Below the pieces are notes generated by a model. It was not told where the DNA came from and did no database searches. It was given only the letters and a program-made list of their open reading frames with translations. This document shows positions 17,661-29,972 of a stretch of 64,000 nt of DNA, piece after piece (within the stretch, counting starts at the first letter, position 1; each line of letters opens with the position of its first letter). A program made the position numbers and the translations under genes. Source of the DNA: Dyella sp. A6 (GTDB lineage Bacteria > Pseudomonadota > Gammaproteobacteria > Xanthomonadales > Rhodanobacteraceae); NCBI RefSeq assembly GCF_036320485.1, contig NZ_CP132911.1:1364001-1428000 (forward strand), written 5' to 3'.

Positions 17661-19154
17661 ATGCCGGGTACTCGGCAGGGCGACGAACCGATGTACGTGC
17701 AGATCGCCGGGTCGATCCGGCGGGACATCGATTCGGGGCGCTTCCAGATGGGCGCACGCCTGCCCGGCAGTCGTTCGATGGCGGTCGCGCTGGGGGTGTC
17801 GCGCACGGTCATTCTGATGGCCTACGACCAGCTGGAAAGCGAGGGCTACCTGGAGTCTCACTCCGGCAGCGGCACCTATGTCACGGTGCGTGACAGCGAC
17901 CGGCCCGGACCGCAGGAACCGATCGCGGAACCGGCCACGGCACCGCAGGCCCCGCGGTTGTCCAGGCTTGCCCGCAGAGTCGGGTTACCTGCTGCCGCCG
18001 AGGCTCCGCTTGCTGCGCCGGGCGCGGATGTGATCGACCTCGCGCAGCCCCGCGTCAAATCCGACCCGCGCAGCCTGAAGGCCTGGGTGCACAACCTGAT
18101 GGCGATGCTGCGTCGTCGCAACACGCCGCACTTTCCGGAAGTGCAGGGGGCGGTCGAACTGCGTCGGGCGGTGGCCGGCTACCTGGGCGTGGAGCGGGGC
18201 ATCGAGATCGATCCGGACGACATCCTGATCGTCAGCGGCGAACAGCAGGCACACGACCTGATTGCCCGGGTCCTGCTCGACGAAGGCGATGCTGTCGCCG
18301 TGGAGGAACCCTGCCACTGGAGCGTGCGGCATACCTATGCGGCGGCAGGTGCGCGGACCGTGTGTTGCGAGGTGGGGTCACACGGCATGGACATCGACCG
18401 TCATGCGGCGGCGCTGGACGGTGTGCGGCTGGTTCACGTGGCGCCGTCCTTCCAGTTTCCGACCGGCGTGGTCATGCCGGAGGAACGGCGCCGTGCGCTG
18501 CTGCAATGGGTTCATGCGCACGATGCGTGCATGGTGGAGGACGACTTCGACAGCGAACACCGCTTCGGCGTGCACAGCCCGCCATCGCTGTGGTCGCTGG
18601 ATCGCCACGGCCGGGTGATCCATGTGAGCAGCTTTGCGCGATCGATGTTTCCGGCCCTGCAGCTGGGCTACATGCTGGTGCCGCGTTCGCTGCGCGAGCG
18701 GTTTCTCGCGGTCAAGTGGCTGGCCGATCGCGGCAGCATATCGCTGCAGCAGCACGTGCTGGCCGCGTGCATCGCCAGCGGCCAGTACCTGCGCGACCTG
18801 CGCCGCATCGCGCATCGTCTGGCGCCGCGACACCGCGCCTTGCTTGGTGTGCTGCAGGCGCGCCTCGGCAGTGCCATGGAGGTGACCGGTACGGTGGCGG
18901 GCGGATCGCTGTTCGTGCACCTGCTGCGCTTGCCACGCAGTGACACCGGGGCATTGCTGGGCGAGGCGCTGGCGCGTGGCGTGCGGGTGCGTTCCGCCGA
19001 GCACTTCCACCAGCAGCCCCCGGACCACGTCACCCTGGTGCTGAGCTATGCCGGCGTGCCCGAGGCCAGCCTCAAGCGTGCCGGGGCGCGACTGGCGGAA
19101 GCGTATCTGGCGCTGATCGCGGAAACCGGCCGCCAGCAGGCCGTTTCCGGGTAG
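17661..19154 (+). CDS. MocR/PdxR-family GntR regulator lacking the PLP lysine
   Basis: About 497 residues: an N-terminal GntR winged helix (residues about 12-75, including [18 protein letters not shown]), a proline-rich linker, and a fold-type I aminotransferase-like domain. Family members bind pyridoxal phosphate through a Lys in a (T/S)FSK(S/T)LFPALRLGY motif; here it reads [15 protein letters not shown], so the Lys is Arg (codon CGA at 18639-18641). The rest of the fold is well kept ([19 protein letters not shown]). The start could also be 17604. Divergent from the secreted peptidase gene, its likely target. It may sense a ligand other than PLP or act without one. Confidence 0.88.
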   Translation: MPGTRQGDEPMYVQIAGSIRRDIDSGRFQMGARLPGSRSMAVALGVSRTVILMAYDQLESEGYLESHSGSGTYVTVRDSDRPGPQEPIAEPATAPQAPRLSRLARRVGLPAAAEAPLAAPGADVIDLAQPRVKSDPRSLKAWVHNLMAMLRRRNTPHFPEVQGAVELRRAVAGYLGVERGIEIDPDDILIVSGEQQAHDLIARVLLDEGDAVAVEEPCHWSVRHTYAAAGARTVCCEVGSHGMDIDRHAAALDGVRLVHVAPSFQFPTGVVMPEERRRALLQWVHAHDACMVEDDFDSEHRFGVHSPPSLWSLDRHGRVIHVSSFARSMFPALQLGYMLVPRSLRERFLAVKWLADRGSISLQQHVLAACIASGQYLRDLRRIAHRLAPRHRALLGVLQARLGSAMEVTGTVAGGSLFVHLLRLPRSDTGALLGEALARGVRVRSAEHFHQQPPDHVTLVLSYAGVPEASLKRAGARLAEAYLALIAETGRQQAVSG

Positions 19155-19257
19155 GCCGGCAGGCCTGTGCTGGCGGCGACGGGATGATGCAATACTCGAC
19201 GAGGCGGACATCGTGCCGTCCCATTTCCTTGAATGCCTTGCCAGAGAACGCATCACC

Positions 19258-20781
19258 ATGAATGACCGACTCATCCGCCGCATCGCCATCGTCGGTGGCG
19301 GCTCGGCGGGCTGGATGGCCGCCGCGGCGCTGGCCAATGCGCTGCAGGGCAGCTGCCGCATCGAACTGATCGAGTCCGAGGAGATCGGCACGGTCGGGGT
19401 GGGCGAGGCCACGCTGCCGCCGATCAAGGGTTTCAACCGCATGCTCGGCATCGACGAGAACGCGTTCCTGGCGGCCACCCAGGGCACCTTCAAGCTGGGC
19501 ATCGATTTCCACCACTGGAGCCGGATGGGGCAGCGCTATTTCCACCCGTTCGGCGAGATCGGCGTGCCGTTCGATTCGGTGCCGTTCCACCAGTACTGGC
19601 TGCGCGAGCGCGCCCGCGGCGACGCCACACCACTGCAGGACTACGCCTTCGCCTGGGCCGCCGCGCGGCAGGGGCGTTTCGAGCGTCCGTCCGCCGATGC
19701 GCGCTACGTGCAGTCGAAGTTCGATTACGCCTACCACTTCGACGCCTCGCTGTACGCACGCTACCTGCGCGGCTATGCCGAACAGCGTGGCGTGGTGCGC
19801 ACCGAGGGCAAGGTGGTGGATGTCGCGCTGCGCCCGCACGACGGCTTCATCCAGTCATTGACGCTGGCCGACGGCGGGATGGTGGAGGCGGACCTGTTCA
19901 TCGACTGCTCGGGCTTCCGCGGCCTGCTGATCGAAGGCGCACTGCAGACCGGCTACGAGTCGTGGACGCAGTCGCTGCCATGCGACCGCGCGGTGGCGGT
20001 GGCCAGCGAGCATGCCGAGGCGCCGGTGCCATACACCCGTGCGACCGCGCGCGAGGCCGGCTGGCAGTGGCGCATTCCGTTGCAGCACCGCATGGGCAAC
20101 GGCATGGTCTATTGCAGTCGCTACATCGGTGACGATGCGGCCGCGGACCAGCTGCTGGCGAACCTGGAAGGCAAGCCGTTGGGCGATCCGCGCCTGCTGC
20201 GTTTCGTGACCGGGCGCCGACGCCGATTCTGGAACCGCAACTGCGTGGCGCTGGGTCTGGCCGCCGGCTTCATGGAGCCGATCGAGTCGACCAGCATCCA
20301 CCTTGTGCAGTCGTCGCTGCTGCGCCTGCTGGCGCTGTTTCCGGATCGCGATTTCGATCCGCTGGTGGCGCAGGAATTCAACCGCCTGACGAATGCCGAG
20401 TACGAGCGCATCCGCGATTTCCTGATCCTGCACTACCACGCCACCCAGCGCGACGACGCGCCGTTGTGGCGCGAGACCGGCAGCATGGCGATTCCCGACA
20501 CGCTGCAATACAAGATCGACCAGTTCCGCAGCAGCGGTCGTACCGTGGCCAAGTCGCTGGAGCTGTTCCAGAACCCGAACTGGCTGGCGGTGCTGGTCGG
20601 CCAGGAAATACTGCCGCAGCGCCATGATCCGCTGGCCGACATGCGTACTCATGTCGATGCCGGCAAATACCTCGCCGATCTGCGCCAGGTGATCGGGCAG
20701 GCGGTGCAGGCGATGCCTACGCATGCGGACTACATCCGGCAGCATTGCGCCGCTGCGCCGGCCATGCCGGAACGGGCCTGA
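19258..20781 (+). CDS. Flavin-dependent tryptophan-halogenase-like protein
   Basis: A 507-residue FAD-binding enzyme of the tryptophan 7-halogenase family (PrnA/RebH-like). The Rossmann motif GGGSAG is at residues 13-18; Lys57 in [10 protein letters not shown] matches the catalytic lysine; the halogenase signature GWxWxIP is at 268-274 (GWQWRIP); and the Glu of [12 protein letters not shown] matches the active-site Glu. The start at 19258 gives the usual [16 protein letters not shown]-terminus. Such enzymes are widespread in Lysobacterales and Caulobacterales, often beside TonB-dependent receptors, and most have no known substrate. Here it stands alone, without a flavin reductase, so it relies on host FADH2 supply. 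The real substrate may be a carbohydrate- or peptide-linked aromatic. Confidence 0.88.
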   Translation: MNDRLIRRIAIVGGGSAGWMAAAALANALQGSCRIELIESEEIGTVGVGEATLPPIKGFNRMLGIDENAFLAATQGTFKLGIDFHHWSRMGQRYFHPFGEIGVPFDSVPFHQYWLRERARGDATPLQDYAFAWAAARQGRFERPSADARYVQSKFDYAYHFDASLYARYLRGYAEQRGVVRTEGKVVDVALRPHDGFIQSLTLADGGMVEADLFIDCSGFRGLLIEGALQTGYESWTQSLPCDRAVAVASEHAEAPVPYTRATAREAGWQWRIPLQHRMGNGMVYCSRYIGDDAAADQLLANLEGKPLGDPRLLRFVTGRRRRFWNRNCVALGLAAGFMEPIESTSIHLVQSSLLRLLALFPDRDFDPLVAQEFNRLTNAEYERIRDFLILHYHATQRDDAPLWRETGSMAIPDTLQYKIDQFRSSGRTVAKSLELFQNPNWLAVLVGQEILPQRHDPLADMRTHVDAGKYLADLRQVIGQAVQAMPTHADYIRQHCAAAPAMPERA

Positions 20782-21071
20782 ACCCGTAGCGCGTCACCGT
20801 GGCGCACTGCCTGCCAGCGAGGCGGCCGCCGATGCCGAGGTCGATGTGACGATCGCTTTCCGCGAGGTCGGCATCGGCGGGGTCATGCGATTGACCGTGC
20901 AGGTGAGCACGCAGCGTCGCGTGCGGGTGGCTCGCTCGCGCTGGGAGCCGCTCCGGCAACGGGTGCTGGAGAAATCGTGACCCTGCAGCCGGAATTGCCG
21001 CGGCTGGTGCGCGAGGCGCAGCTGGACTGCGCAGGGCCTGTGGTTTTCCGCAACGGCACGATGGTGGACTG
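20782..21071 (+). other. Possible frame-shifted gene remnant
   Basis: Three hundred bases with coding character but no intact gene. One frame reads DAEVDVTIAFREVGIGG and onward to a stop at 20978; an overlapping frame picks up at about 20930 (GGSLALGAAPATGAGE) and runs to a TGA at 21069-21071. The first frame is also the continuation of an antisense-rich region, so chance cannot be excluded. No family was recognised. Confidence 0.3.
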
Positions 21072-21105
21072 AGAGCCAGTGCCGGGCGCGGACCGGCTCG
21101 CCGGC

Positions 21106-22326
21106 TCAGGCGGCCGGGCCTGCCGGCGCGCGTTGCGCCTGCACGTGCAGCAGCCAGGTCAGCGCCACCGCGAGCAGGGCGGCGACGGCGGCGAAAGCGT
21201 AGATGGCGGCGAACCCCATGCCGGCCGAGACCCAGCCGCCGAGCGGCCCGGCGATGGCCATGGCAACGTCCAGGAACACCGAGAACACGCCGATGGCGGC
21301 ACCGCGGCTATGCGCCGGAATGCGCTGCACGGCTTCCACGCCCAGTGCCGGAAATACCAGCGAGAAGCCCAGCCCGGCCAGCGCGGCACCGGTCGCGGCG
21401 ATCAGGGCGCTGCCGGCCAGCCACAGCACCAGCAGGCCCAGTGCTTCCACCACGAACGAGATCATGGCGACCCGGTAGCCGCCAAGCCTGGGGATGCTGC
21501 GGGCGAACACGAAGCGGCTGCCGACGAACATGATGCCGAACACGCTGAGGCTGCCGGCGGCGCCGGCCCAGCCGCGTTCGGCGAAGAACAGCGTGATGAA
21601 GGTGGCAATGCAGCCGAAGCCGATCGAACCCAGCGCGAGGCCCATGCCGTAGGGCACCACGTGCGCGGCCACCGCACGGAACGGTGAACGTTCGCCCACC
21701 GCTACCGCAGTGGCCGGGCGCCGGCGCGCCAACGGCAGCGCCAGCAGCATCAGCAGCACGGTGGTGGCGCCGATCGCGTCGAAGCCGAAGCGCTGCGCGA
21801 TCAGCACGCCCAGCGGGGCGCCGGCCGCGAGGCCGCCATAGGTGGCCACACCGTTCCAGGAAATCACCCGGGCCGTGTGCTGGTGACCGACCTGGCCCAT
21901 GCCCCAGGTAATCGCGCCGGTGCCCACGCAGCTTTCGGCGCAGCCCAGTGCCAGCCGCGACAGCAGGATCACGCCCAGGCTCAATGCCGCATGCTTCGCC
22001 AGCAGTGCGCCGGTCAGCAGCAGTCCACCACTCACCGCGCACAGCACCAGTCCGCTGAGCACGGTGAGCTTGGGGCCGAGCGAATCGGTCATGCGCCCCA
22101 CATGCGGACGGCTGAGCAGGGTCGCCAGGTACTGCATGCTGATCGCCAGGCCGGCCAGGGTGGCGCTGTAGCCGAGCGTGTGATGGACGAAGCCCGGCAA
22201 CACCGCCAGTGCCAGGCCGATGTTGATGTAGGTGGCGAAGCTGAACGACACGGTGCCGAGGATCGGCGCGATGACCGCGCCCCGACGCTGGGGCAGCGTC
22301 GCGGTGGAGGAGCAACTGTCGGACAT
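21106..22326 (-). CDS. MFS transporter (YfcJ/YhhS-like)
   Basis: A 406-residue, twelve-segment major-facilitator protein of the UPF0226 (YfcJ/YhhS) group. The loop 2-3 signature appears as RPHVGRMTDSLGPK, and the middle of the protein has a basic cytoplasmic loop (ARRRPATAVAVGERSP, about residue 195). The start at 22326 gives a short hydrophilic N-terminus before the first membrane segment. Relatives are thought to export small organics or sugars, but the substrate is unknown. It lies downstream of dbpA on the same strand with a 146-bp gap, so co-transcription is possible. Confidence 0.85.
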   Translation of the reverse strand: MSDSCSSTATLPQRRGAVIAPILGTVSFSFATYINIGLALAVLPGFVHHTLGYSATLAGLAISMQYLATLLSRPHVGRMTDSLGPKLTVLSGLVLCAVSGGLLLTGALLAKHAALSLGVILLSRLALGCAESCVGTGAITWGMGQVGHQHTARVISWNGVATYGGLAAGAPLGVLIAQRFGFDAIGATTVLLMLLALPLARRRPATAVAVGERSPFRAVAAHVVPYGMGLALGSIGFGCIATFITLFFAERGWAGAAGSLSVFGIMFVGSRFVFARSIPRLGGYRVAMISFVVEALGLLVLWLAGSALIAATGAALAGLGFSLVFPALGVEAVQRIPAHSRGAAIGVFSVFLDVAMAIAGPLGGWVSAGMGFAAIYAFAAVAALLAVALTWLLHVQAQRAPAGPAA

Positions 22327-22472
22327 GGGTAGCGTGACGATGGGACGTGGATGCGGGGAGGCCGATATCCGCCGCTTCCTGCAGCGGATATTGCGGCGCA
22401 GCATAGCATGCGCGGAGGCCGGAGCCGCTGCGCACGCATCGGCTCCCGACAGCTGGGGTTAACCCGGCTGTG

Positions 22473-23852
22473 TCAACCCAGGCCGCGCACGCGGAAGTTG
22501 CGTCCCTTGATCTTGCCGGCGCGCAGGCGTTCCAGTGCCTTGTTCGCCAGCGCACGGGTAATGGCGACGTAGGCGCGGGTGGCGAATACGTCGATCTTGC
22601 CGATGTCGCCGGCGGACAGGCCGGCGTCGCCGGTGAGCGCGCCGAGAATGTCGCCGGGACGCAGCTTGTCCTGGCGGCCCGCGTCGATCACCAGGGTCTT
22701 CATCGGTGCCAGGTGCAGGGTCTTGCCGCGCGGTGGGGCCAGTTTCAGCGGGCGCCACGGTAGCGCCTCGCCCAGCGCCTGTTCGATGTTGGTGGCCTTG
22801 GGCCGCTCGCGCGGCGTGCACAGGGTGATCGCCAGGCCGGACTGGCCGGCGCGGCCGGTGCGGCCGATGCGGTGGGTGTGGGTGTCCGGGTCGTGCGCGA
22901 TGTCGTAGCTGATCACCTGGGGCAGCGCGGCGATGTCCAGCCCGCGTGCGGCCACGTCGGTAGCTACCAGCACGCCGCAGCTGCGGTTGGCGAAACGCAC
23001 CAGCACCTCGTCGCGGTCGCGCTGTTCCATGTCGCCGTGCAGGGCCAGCGCGGAGAAACCGCGGCGGTCCAGCTCCTGCGCCACCGCATCGACGTCCTTG
23101 CGCATGTTGCAGAACACCAGCGCGTGCTGCTCGCGGTTGCTCGCCAGCAGCTGCGCCAGCGCGTCGAGCTTGTGCGCCGGCTCCACCTCGACGAACTGCT
23201 GCTCGATCGCCGGCAGGGCTTCGGCCGGTGTTTCCACGGTGACCTCGACGGGGGCCTTCTGCAGCCGTCGGCTGGCGCTGCGGATCGCGTCCGGATAGGT
23301 GGCGGAGAACAGCAGGGTCTGGTGGTGCTTGGCGATGCGTCCGATGATGTCGTCGATGGCCTCGCCGAAGCCCATGTCGAGCATGCGGTCGGCCTCGTCC
23401 AGCACCAGTACCTTGATGCCGCCGCCATGCAGGCTGCCGCGCTTCAGGTGCTCCTGCACGCGGCCGGGCGTACCCACCACGATGTGCGGGTCGTGCGAAA
23501 GCGATGCCAGCTGCGGCCCCAGCGGCATGCCGCCACAAAGGGTCAGCAGCTTCACGTTGGGGATGTTGGCGGCGAGCCGGCGGATCGCCTTGCTGACCTG
23601 GTCGGCAAGCTCGCGGGTGGGGCACAGCACCAGCGCCTGCAGCCGGATGGTGTCCACGTCCAGCGCCTGCAGCAGGCCGAGGCCGAACGCGGCGGTCTTG
23701 CCGCTGCCGGTACGCGCCTGGGCGATCACGTCGTGCCCGGCCAGGATCGGCGGCAGGCTCTGCGCCTGCACCGGAGTCATCGCGGTGTAGTCGTGTGCCT
23801 GCAGGCTGGCGAGCAGGGCGGGTTTGAGCGGTAGCGTGCTGAAATCGGTCAT
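22473..23852 (-). CDS. dbpA: ATP-dependent RNA helicase DbpA
   Basis: DEAD-box helicase that remodels 23S rRNA hairpin 92 during 50S assembly. The 459-residue protein has the Q motif (TPVQAQSLPPIL), Walker A ARTGSGKT, PTRELADQ, DEAD as LDEADRML, SAT as FSATYP, and motif VI HRIGRTGRAG. The C-terminal domain (about residues 385-459, PMKTLVIDAGRQDKLRPGDI) is the DbpA-specific RNA-binding domain, which separates it from RhlE or SrmB. The start at 23852 (MTDFSTLPL) is that of the family; the longer frame adds seven residues without support. Confidence 0.95.
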   Translation of the reverse strand: MTDFSTLPLKPALLASLQAHDYTAMTPVQAQSLPPILAGHDVIAQARTGSGKTAAFGLGLLQALDVDTIRLQALVLCPTRELADQVSKAIRRLAANIPNVKLLTLCGGMPLGPQLASLSHDPHIVVGTPGRVQEHLKRGSLHGGGIKVLVLDEADRMLDMGFGEAIDDIIGRIAKHHQTLLFSATYPDAIRSASRRLQKAPVEVTVETPAEALPAIEQQFVEVEPAHKLDALAQLLASNREQHALVFCNMRKDVDAVAQELDRRGFSALALHGDMEQRDRDEVLVRFANRSCGVLVATDVAARGLDIAALPQVISYDIAHDPDTHTHRIGRTGRAGQSGLAITLCTPRERPKATNIEQALGEALPWRPLKLAPPRGKTLHLAPMKTLVIDAGRQDKLRPGDILGALTGDAGLSAGDIGKIDVFATRAYVAITRALANKALERLRAGKIKGRNFRVRGLG

Positions 23853-24011
23853 TCGCCATGATCGCACCAAATCGGCGTGCGAGCCCGGTTTGTCGTGATC
23901 CGTGCGTGGATTGCGAGGTGTCCGGCGCTTCGTTGTTGCTTTCCCGACCGTGCGCGGTTACACCTTTTTCGTGACATGGGGCGGAGACGGTGCGTGGACG
24001 ACGAGGGCGGG

Positions 24012-24785
24012 ATGCGACGTCATGGCGGCAGCCTGATGCATGGCAAGTGGCGCAGCCTGCTGGCCGTATTGCTGCTGACCATGCTGGCCGCGGGCTGCCT
24101 CGCGGGGCCGCCGTTCTTCACCGACGATCCGGGGCTGCTGCCGCTGCATACCGGCGAGGCCTACCTGTTCTCGGCCGGTACGCTGAGCGCCGGCGGCTTC
24201 GGCGCCGGCGCGTACCCGGGCGTGGAGGTCAATTACAGCGCCTTCCGCGACACCTTCTTCCACCTGGTCGTGCCGATGGCCTACAGCGCGCCCGACCAGG
24301 GCCGTTCGGCCTACGGTCCGGGCGATGTCGAGCTGGGCTTCAAGTGGCGTTTCATGGACCAGGCCGACGATGGCGTCGACGTGGCCACGTTCCCGCTGGC
24401 CGAAATGCCGACCGGCAACGCGCAGCAGGGTCTGGGCAATCGCCACGCCAGCTATTTCCTGCCGGTCTGGCTGGAAAAGGACTGGTGGCCATGGACCGCC
24501 TACGGCGGTGCCGGGCGTTGGTTCATGAACGCCCCGGGCCAGCACGACTGGTGGTTCACCGGCGTGTTGCTGCAGCGGCAGGTCACGCCCGCGCTCTACC
24601 TGGGCGGCGAACTGTTCCACGAAACGCCGCAGACGGTCGGTGGTTCCGCCGCGACCGGCTTCAATGTGGGCGGCGGATACACCGTGCACGGCCCCTGGCA
24701 GGTACTGTTCTCGGCGGGCCGCAACATCACCGACGTCGCCGACAACCGGTTCTCGTACTACCTGTCGCTGTATCGCACGTTCTGA
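24012..24785 (+). CDS. Predicted outer-membrane lipoprotein or beta-barrel protein
   Basis: A 257-residue exported protein. A hydrophobic signal (about residues 14-30) ends in LAAGC, a borderline lipobox, so it may be a lipoprotein. The rest is rich in aromatic and glycine residues in alternating strands (AGRWFMNAPGQHDWWFTG, GFNVGGGYTVHGPW) and ends with YYLSLYRTF, a terminal aromatic typical of outer-membrane barrels. These two features conflict: a barrel would be signal-peptidase-I processed. An alternative start at 24036 shortens the N-terminus by eight residues. Proteins of this type are usually annotated as hypothetical; function unknown. It precedes ligA by 67 bp. Confidence 0.7.
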   Translation: MRRHGGSLMHGKWRSLLAVLLLTMLAAGCLAGPPFFTDDPGLLPLHTGEAYLFSAGTLSAGGFGAGAYPGVEVNYSAFRDTFFHLVVPMAYSAPDQGRSAYGPGDVELGFKWRFMDQADDGVDVATFPLAEMPTGNAQQGLGNRHASYFLPVWLEKDWWPWTAYGGAGRWFMNAPGQHDWWFTGVLLQRQVTPALYLGGELFHETPQTVGGSAATGFNVGGGYTVHGPWQVLFSAGRNITDVADNRFSYYLSLYRTF

Positions 24786-24798
24786 GTGTGCGAGGTGA

Positions 24799-27245
<2,447 letters not shown>

Positions 27246-27246
<1 letters not shown>

Positions 27247-28202
27247 TGACCGGGTTCGATCTCGACGCACTGCATCGGCGCGCACGCCTGAACGCGCAGG
27301 TCCGCGCGTTCTTTGCCGAACGTGGCGTGCTGGAGGTGGAGACGCCGATCCTGTCGGCCGCGGGCAATACCGATCCGAATATCGAGAGCTTCGTGACGGG
27401 TTTCAGCGGGCACGTGGATGCCGGCGCGCGCGAACGCTGGCTGCGCACCTCGCCGGAATTTCCGCTCAAGCGCCTGCTCGCTGCCGGCGTGGGCGACTGC
27501 TACGAGCTGGGCCGCGTGTTCCGCAATGGCGAGGCCGGTGGTCGTCACAATCCCGAGTTCAGCATGCTGGAGTGGTACCGGGTGGGGTGGGACCATCGCG
27601 AGCTGATGCACGAGACGATCGACCTGGTGCAGGCCGCGCTGGTGTCGGAGGGGCGGCGTGCCGAGGTGCTGATCGAGGGGTACCGGCAGCTGTTCCTGGA
27701 CGAACTGGGACTGGACCCGATGCACGCCAGCCTCGACGCGCTGCAGGCGCCGCTGGCCGGTTACGGGATCGATCCGGCCGGACTCACGCGCGACGACTGG
27801 CTGGACCTGCTGCTCACCCACAAACTGCAGCCGGCCTTTCCGCGCCAGCGCATCACGGTGATCCACGACTATCCGGCCAGCCAGTGCGCGCTGGCGCGGA
27901 TCCGAGCGGGCGATCCGCCGCTGGCCGAGCGTTTCGAGCTGTATCTGGGGCCGTATGAACTGGCCAACGGCTACCACGAACTGAACGACGCGGCCGAGCA
28001 GCGCGCACGCTTCCAGCAGGACAACGAACGTCGCCGCCAGCGTGGCCTGCACGAAGTGCCGCCTGACGAACGCCTGCTGGCGGTGCTCGACGCGATGCCG
28101 GACTGCGCTGGCGTAGCGCTGGGCATGGAGCGGCTGCTGATGTGCCTGGCCGGCACCGATGCCATTGCTGACGTGCTGGCGTTCCCCTTTGCCGATGCCT
28201 GA
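27246..28202 (+). CDS. epmA: Elongation factor P--(R)-beta-lysine ligase
   Basis: Class II lysyl-tRNA synthetase paralogue (PoxA/GenX/YjeA) that attaches (R)-beta-lysine to a conserved Lys of EF-P, relieving stalls at polyproline. The 318-residue protein has only the catalytic core, with motif 1 near the N-terminus (EVETPILSAAG), motif 2 (GRVFRNGEAGGRHNPEF) and motif 3 (GVALGMERLLMCL). The anticodon-binding domain of LysS is absent, as expected. The ATG at 27246 overlaps the ligA stop by one base (TGATG), suggesting coupled translation; a GTG three bases earlier is an alternative. EpmB and EF-P themselves are not in the window. Confidence 0.95.
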
Positions 28203-28318
28203 GGCTCGCGCATCGACGGTCGCGTCGCGGCTTGCCGGCGCTCCGGCATGCGCCGATTGACTCGGGCGGTGCCGCCACGCACAGTGGTGCGCACCGAACC
28301 GTTGCCGCGAGATATCCG

Positions 28319-28486
28319 ATGAAGCCCAGCGTACCCGGCCTTATTCTTGTCGTGATCGGCCTGCTGTTCCTGCTGCGCAACCTTGGCCTGGACCTGCACT
28401 TGGGCCATCTGTTCGCGGTGTGGTGGCCGGTGCTGCTGATCGCGGTGGGCGTCAGCATGTTCTTCAAACGCTGGCCGCGTGCCTGA
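28319..28486 (+). CDS. Small DUF5668-like membrane protein
   Basis: A 55-residue protein, almost entirely two membrane helices (about residues 5-22 and 30-48), with the pattern GLILVVIGLLFLLRNLG and WWPVLLIAVGVSMFF of LiaI/LiaF-type TM regions. It is related in design to the four-segment protein at 14190. The ATG at 28319 is followed closely by the first membrane segment; an upstream frame has no ribosome-binding site. It lies 12 bp before the VOC gene and is probably co-transcribed. Function unknown. Confidence 0.75.
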   Translation: MKPSVPGLILVVIGLLFLLRNLGLDLHLGHLFAVWWPVLLIAVGVSMFFKRWPRA

Positions 28487-28497
28487 AGGCTTCCGTC

Positions 28498-28908
28498 ATG
28501 ACGAGTGCGACTGACCGCGCGCCACTGCTGCGCGCGATCCATCATGTTGCGCTGATCTGTTCGGACTACCCGCGCTCCAGGGCGTTCTACAGCGAGACGC
28601 TGGGCCTGCGCATCGTGCGCGAGGTGTACCGGGAAGCGCGCGAGTCGTGGAAGTGCGACCTGGAAGTGAGTCCGGGCGTGCAGCTGGAGCTGTTCTCGTT
28701 TCCGGGTGCGCCGTCGCGTCCATCGCGCCCCGAGGCGCAGGGGCTGCGTCATCTGGCGTTCGCGGTAGTAGACCTGGGTGCCGCGATCGCCGAGCTGGCT
28801 GTACGCGGGGTGGATTGCGAACCGGTACGCGTGGACGAGCATACCGGTCGCCGTTTCACGTTCTTCGCCGATCCGGACGCGTTGCCGATTGAGCTTTACG
28901 AGGATTGA
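28498..28908 (+). CDS. VOC family protein (YaeR / glyoxalase-I-like)
   Basis: A 136-residue single-module vicinal-oxygen-chelate protein. Two beta-alpha-beta-beta-beta units are visible: LRAIHHVALICSDYPRSRAFY (residues about 11-31) and LRHLAFAVVDLGAA (about 82-95). Metal ligands expected of the family are His16, Glu in LELFSFP, His84 and Glu in PIELYE at the end. The start at 28498 fits the family length. Closest in design to YaeR/SMU.1112c, whose substrate is not established; a glyoxalase activity is inference. Confidence 0.85.
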   Translation: MTSATDRAPLLRAIHHVALICSDYPRSRAFYSETLGLRIVREVYREARESWKCDLEVSPGVQLELFSFPGAPSRPSRPEAQGLRHLAFAVVDLGAAIAELAVRGVDCEPVRVDEHTGRRFTFFADPDALPIELYED

Positions 28909-28912
28909 TTGC

Positions 28913-28942
28913 ACGTGGCGCGGCCATTCGGCCGCGCCACGT
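28913..28942. terminator. Bidirectional hairpin between the VOC gene and aqpZ
   Basis: ACGTGGCGCGGCC and GGCCGCGCCACGT form a perfect 13-pair stem with a four-base ATTC loop, placed between two convergent genes. There is no clear T tract on either side, so termination may be less efficient. Confidence 0.65.
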
Positions 28943-28953
28943 CGTAGTGCCGG

Positions 28954-29688
28954 TCAGGCCTGGTCGCCGATGATGTCGGGCTGTGCCGGACGGTCGCTCC
29001 ACAGGTAACGGTAGACCAGTCCGCCGATCACGCCGCCGATGATCGGCATGACCCAGAAGAACCACAGCTGGTGCAGCGCCCAGCCGCCCTGGAACAGCGC
29101 CACGCCGGTGGAGCGGGCCGGGTTCACCGAGGTGTTGGTGACCGGAATGCTGATCAGGTGGATCAGGGTCAGCGCCAGGCCGATTGCGATGCCGGCAAAG
29201 CCGACCGGCGCGCTCTTGTGGGTGGCACCCATGATGATGAAGATGAAGAAGCCGGTCATCACCAGTTCGCACAGCGCGGCGGCGCCCATCGAATAGCCGC
29301 CTGGCGAATGTGCGCCGTAGCCGTTCGAGGCGAAGCCGCTGGCGGCTGCATCGAAGCCGGTTTTGCCCGAGGCGATGACGTACAGCACCGCCGCCGCGGC
29401 GATGCCGCCGATCACCTGCGCCACGATGTACGGCAGCACGTCCTTTGCCGGAAAGCGGCCGCCCGCGGCCAGGCCGCAGGTGACTGCCGGGTTGATGTGG
29501 CAGCCGGAGATGTGGCCGATGGCATAGGCCATCGTCAGCAGGGTCAGGCCGAAGGCCAGGGCCACGCCGGCGAAACCGATGCCGAGTTGCGGGAAGCCGG
29601 CGGCCAGCACGGCGCTGCCGCAGCCGCCCAGTACCAGCCAGAAAGTGCCGAAGAATTCGGCGGTCATACGCTTGCTGAGGTTGCCCAT
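28954..29688 (-). CDS. aqpZ: Aquaporin Z
   Basis: Inner-membrane water channel. The 244-residue protein has six membrane segments and the two half-helix motifs, HINPAVTC (about residues 63-70) and VNPARSTG (about 190-197), which meet in the pore. The aromatic/arginine filter Arg follows the second NPA, and the narrow-pore AqpZ type is indicated by the small residues next to it. The start at 29688 ([16 protein letters not shown]) follows AAGGAG seven bases upstream. It is monocistronic and convergent with the VOC gene. Confidence 0.95.
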   Translation of the reverse strand: MGNLSKRMTAEFFGTFWLVLGGCGSAVLAAGFPQLGIGFAGVALAFGLTLLTMAYAIGHISGCHINPAVTCGLAAGGRFPAKDVLPYIVAQVIGGIAAAAVLYVIASGKTGFDAAASGFASNGYGAHSPGGYSMGAAALCELVMTGFFIFIIMGATHKSAPVGFAGIAIGLALTLIHLISIPVTNTSVNPARSTGVALFQGGWALHQLWFFWVMPIIGGVIGGLVYRYLWSDRPAQPDIIGDQA

Positions 29689-29972
29689 GGGGTACTCCTT
29701 GTCGATGGCATGTGGTGCGACGGCCGCGGATGGAATCGCACCCGTGGGTACACGCTTGAACCGGATCGAACGACGTTCTGCATTTCCCCTGGAATGACGT
29801 TGCGACTGCCTGCAGCGGTGGTGGCGTCATGGTCCGCACGGCGTCCTGCCGGGCAGCCGCAGCATAGGCGAAGCCGGGGTGATGTCCATAGGAATGTTCC
29901 CCGGCGGTGGCGGCTCGGCAGTCGAATTGCGCTATCGTGCCCGCTTCACCTGCACAGCCCGAAGGCATGCCG

